Shown: positions 5,761 to 7,721 of the stretch, one piece after another
Layout of the letters: every line of letters starts with the position of its first letter
Position numbering within the stretch: position 1 is the first letter of the stretch
Translations under genes and position numbers: made by a program
Assembly: GCA_902765035.1 (NCBI GenBank)
Contig: CACWYF010000149.1
Coordinates: forward strand, 1 to 7,721
DNA from: an uncultured Eubacteriales bacterium
GTDB lineage: Bacteria > Bacillota > Clostridia > Peptostreptococcales > Anaerovoracaceae
Direction: 5' to 3'
Length of the DNA: 7,721 nucleotides
The notes under the pieces: generated by a model
Told to the model about the DNA's origin: nothing
Databases searched by the model: none
What the model saw: only the letters and a program-made list of their open reading frames with translations

Positions 5761-7366
5761 TTACTCTGCCTTATCTATGAACTGTGCCATATATTCTCTA
5801 AGTGCCGGGTCACAGACATATACATATGTGCCGAGGATCCCGCGTGTCATGAGAGTTATGTATATGTTCAAAAGGTATTCTCGAAGTGCTTCCGGATCAT
5901 CCGCTACGCCTGACTTTCCCTGCTGATCAAAGTAGCAGTTCTTGTCAGCATATATCTCATGCTTCACTGGGTCATATTTTATATCCTCGCCAATGATTAC
6001 GCCCAGATAATTAAGGTCATATCCCTGCACGGTGTGGATGCATCCTATCTCGTTGACTGCATTCTTCGATGTGATCCAGTTGTCGTAGGTGGAATTCCAC
6101 CTGAACTTGTTCTTGCCTATGATGATATCATAAGCCTTTTTATCCTTCTTGGTCACCCACTTCCATGCATATCCGGCTGCCATACGGCAAAGGCCGTATT
6201 CGTCATTCAAAGCCTTTATGTCCTCATGCATCTTTCCCGGATCGTCATACAGCTTGAAATCGTAGTTTTCTACCTTTCGGTATTTCTTGGCTGTTCCGCT
6301 CATGATCTCTCTCAGATAATCAATGTAGCCATTTCCTCCAAGGCATCTCCACTGGGTCGAAAGAGCCTGTCTGATCACAGTGCCCGGATACCGTTTCTCA
6401 GTGATTTCTCTGAAGTCAGCAGCATCGATATCACATGGTCTTATCGTCTGCAGGTCGTCTCTGAAAATGATCTGATTGCGGCTGCACTTATATATCCAGT
6501 CTAACTCAGTTCCTTTCATCTTATCCAGGCCAAGATCTCTGTTACACTGGTCGAATTTACCGTAGAAAGACAGATGGCCCTTGTTCCTGCATTTGAGTCT
6601 GTGTGCCTCATCTACTATCAGGAGATCGTATTTCTCTCCGGTCTCCAGATAGTTCTTCACGACGTCAGTTGTGTCAAGCACCATTGCCGGATTCAGGGAC
6701 TTAATGCCTTTGAATACATCTTTGAGTGAGGTCCTGAGAGATTTCTGAGGGAAAACGATGCCAATCTTTTTGATACCATCTTTTTCCTGTTCCTGCACCG
6801 CCGGTCACGATTATCCTGCAGCCGTTTTCATCGTCTTTGTATTCTTCAAGCGCTTGCAGTATCTCCATCTCAGCATGGAACTGTTCGCTTCCGAGAGACT
6901 TATATGGTGAGTACTTGTACAGCTCTGAGTTCTCAATATCCTCTATAGAGTTTTTTACTACTCCGAGCTTTCTGAGCTTGTTCCATATGGTTCTGAATTT
7001 ATCTTCATATGCGGAGCGCTCGTAGTAATCATGATCCTGAATTCCATTATTGCCGTTGAGAAGTTTGTACTTCCCGTCAGCACCCATGTGTTTTATCAGG
7101 TAGGATTCAAGGTCGAGCACAACGGACTTGTTGAAGTCTTTGTCTGTTATGATACGTATCTCTGTCAGCTTCTGTTTGGCTGAATTGGCAAGATGCTGCT
7201 CGGTCCTCCTCGCAGCATTGACAGTCTCTCCGACATAGGCTTCATCATCATTATTCAGCACATAAACAACAGGCCAGTTCTCACCGACCATGGTGTTGTA
7301 ATGTTTGAGAGACCTGATATCTCCCAGTGAATTGATGCTGAAGTCGAATTTATCTATCGTTGCCAT
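5761..7366 (-). pseudogene. GIY-YIG nuclease + DUF2075 helicase-like protein, disrupted at Walker A
   Basis: The first frame (7366 to 6701) starts with a GIY-YIG nuclease-like domain: VVYVLNN (33-39), YVGET (44-48), R53/R54 and E87 fit the family. A linker follows, then a Walker A, VTGGAGTGK (187-195). After K195 the frame runs into 26 unrelated residues and stops. A second frame resumes at 6780 with DGIKKIGIVFPQKSLR and continues to 5761, with Walker B VDEAHR (62-67 of that frame), LSTQWRC (147-152), HTVQGYDL (255-262) and LMTRGILGTYVYVCD (316-330). This is the remainder of a DUF2075 P-loop helicase-like domain. In intact relatives Thr/Ser and a helix of about 20 residues follow GK; both are absent, and the frames differ by one base. 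The ATG lies 3 bases after the MazG stop. As sequenced, ATP hydrolysis should be lost, though the nuclease half could still be made. Confidence 0.85.
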
Positions 7367-7369
7367 GTC

Positions 7370-7684
7370 TTACAGGTCCGTATACTTCGTGCTTACGCCC
7401 TTCGCTTTGTCCACCGGATACTTCTTCTTAGTCTTCTCCAGCTTGTCCATCACGATCTCTTCGATGTCTACATCCAGCCTGTCTGCAAGCATCACGCAGT
7501 AGCTGATAACATCAGCAAGTTCCTCGCAGAGATGCACCTTATCGAAGTCATTATTCCACTGGAAACATTCCAGCAGTTCCCCTGCCTCTATGCTTATAGA
7601 CTTGGCCAGGTTCTCAGGTGTATGGAACTGATCCCAGTCACGTTCTTCATTGAATTCACGAAAAGCCTGTTTGAGTTTATCCAT
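7370..7684 (-). CDS. MazG-like nucleotide pyrophosphohydrolase
   Basis: The 104-residue protein is a single MazG/dCTPase-like domain, an all-alpha NTP pyrophosphohydrolase releasing NMP and pyrophosphate. The metal-binding pattern EXXE(12-28)EXXD is complete: E33 and E36 in IEAGELLE, then E55 and D58 in EELADVISY, 18 residues apart. RDWDQFHTPENLAKS (15-29) and FQW (41-43) are typical of this group. The length fits the small single-domain form, not two-domain MazG. The start at 7684 has AAAGGA 10 bases upstream. The stop is 3 bases before the GIY-YIG/DUF2075 start, so the two genes form a coupled pair. I recall similar pairing in other Bacillota, which hints that this enzyme works with the nuclease-helicase on nucleotide pools, but a role in clearing non-canonical nucleotides is equally possible. 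Confidence 0.9.
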   Translation of the reverse strand: MDKLKQAFREFNEERDWDQFHTPENLAKSISIEAGELLECFQWNNDFDKVHLCEELADVISYCVMLADRLDVDIEEIVMDKLEKTKKKYPVDKAKGVSTKYTDL

Positions 7685-7721
7685 TCTCTTTCGGTCCTTT
7701 GTATTTATTGATGCCGCCTAT

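Noticed and set aside
5959..6504. A 181-codon plus-strand frame inside the helicase gene
   Set aside because: Antisense to a region with clear DUF2075 motifs; no ribosome site or domain.
1..7721. Search for CRISPR arrays, tRNA/rRNA genes, insertion sequences, attachment sites and prophage genes
   Set aside because: No regular spacer-repeat array, transposase, integrase, tRNA-like fold or rRNA segment was recognised by eye on either strand.

Overview
The window is about 7.7 kb of bacterial chromosome in which every gene I can support lies on the minus strand, so gene order runs from high to low coordinates. Short intergenic gaps, AGGAGG-like ribosome sites, frequent AGA/AGG and ATA codons, a Gly/Ser-rich lipoprotein with a divergent InlB-type repeat, a SUKH (SMI1/KNR4) gene and a clostridial-style glutaredoxin-like protein all suggest a low-to-mid-GC Bacillota, most likely a Clostridia-type anaerobe. 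That assignment is inference; no rRNA or other marker gene is present.

Region 1 (7684 to about 3400) is accessory in character. It begins with a MazG-type nucleotide pyrophosphohydrolase. Three bases later comes a large GIY-YIG nuclease plus DUF2075 helicase-like gene, which is broken at its Walker A motif: about 20 codons appear to be missing and the frame is shifted. After it come a Nudix hydrolase (14-nt gap), a radical SAM protein (9-nt gap), a SUKH gene reduced to its N- and C-terminal ends in different frames, and a coiled-coil protein of unknown function. The MazG/GIY-YIG-helicase pair is the most interesting content. It looks like a two-gene nucleic-acid-processing, possibly anti-phage, module that is inactivated here.

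Region 2 (3402 to 3069) is the only gene-poor gap over 300 bases. It holds a clear rho-independent terminator on the minus strand (3173-3201), a possible promoter that could produce a roughly 90-nt RNA ending at that terminator, and an extended -10 promoter candidate for the next operon.

Region 3 (3068 to 1) looks more like ordinary chromosome: a glutaredoxin/thioredoxin-like protein and a PhzF-family isomerase in one short operon, then a gap carrying an array of 15-bp imperfect repeats, then a lipoprotein, a DUF2201-type metallopeptidase-like/VWA protein, and the start of an unknown gene that overlaps it and runs off the window edge.

The window therefore joins a stable operon block to an upstream block with two internally deleted genes. 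That pattern fits a decaying accessory island, though an assembly or consensus error must be excluded for both breaks.
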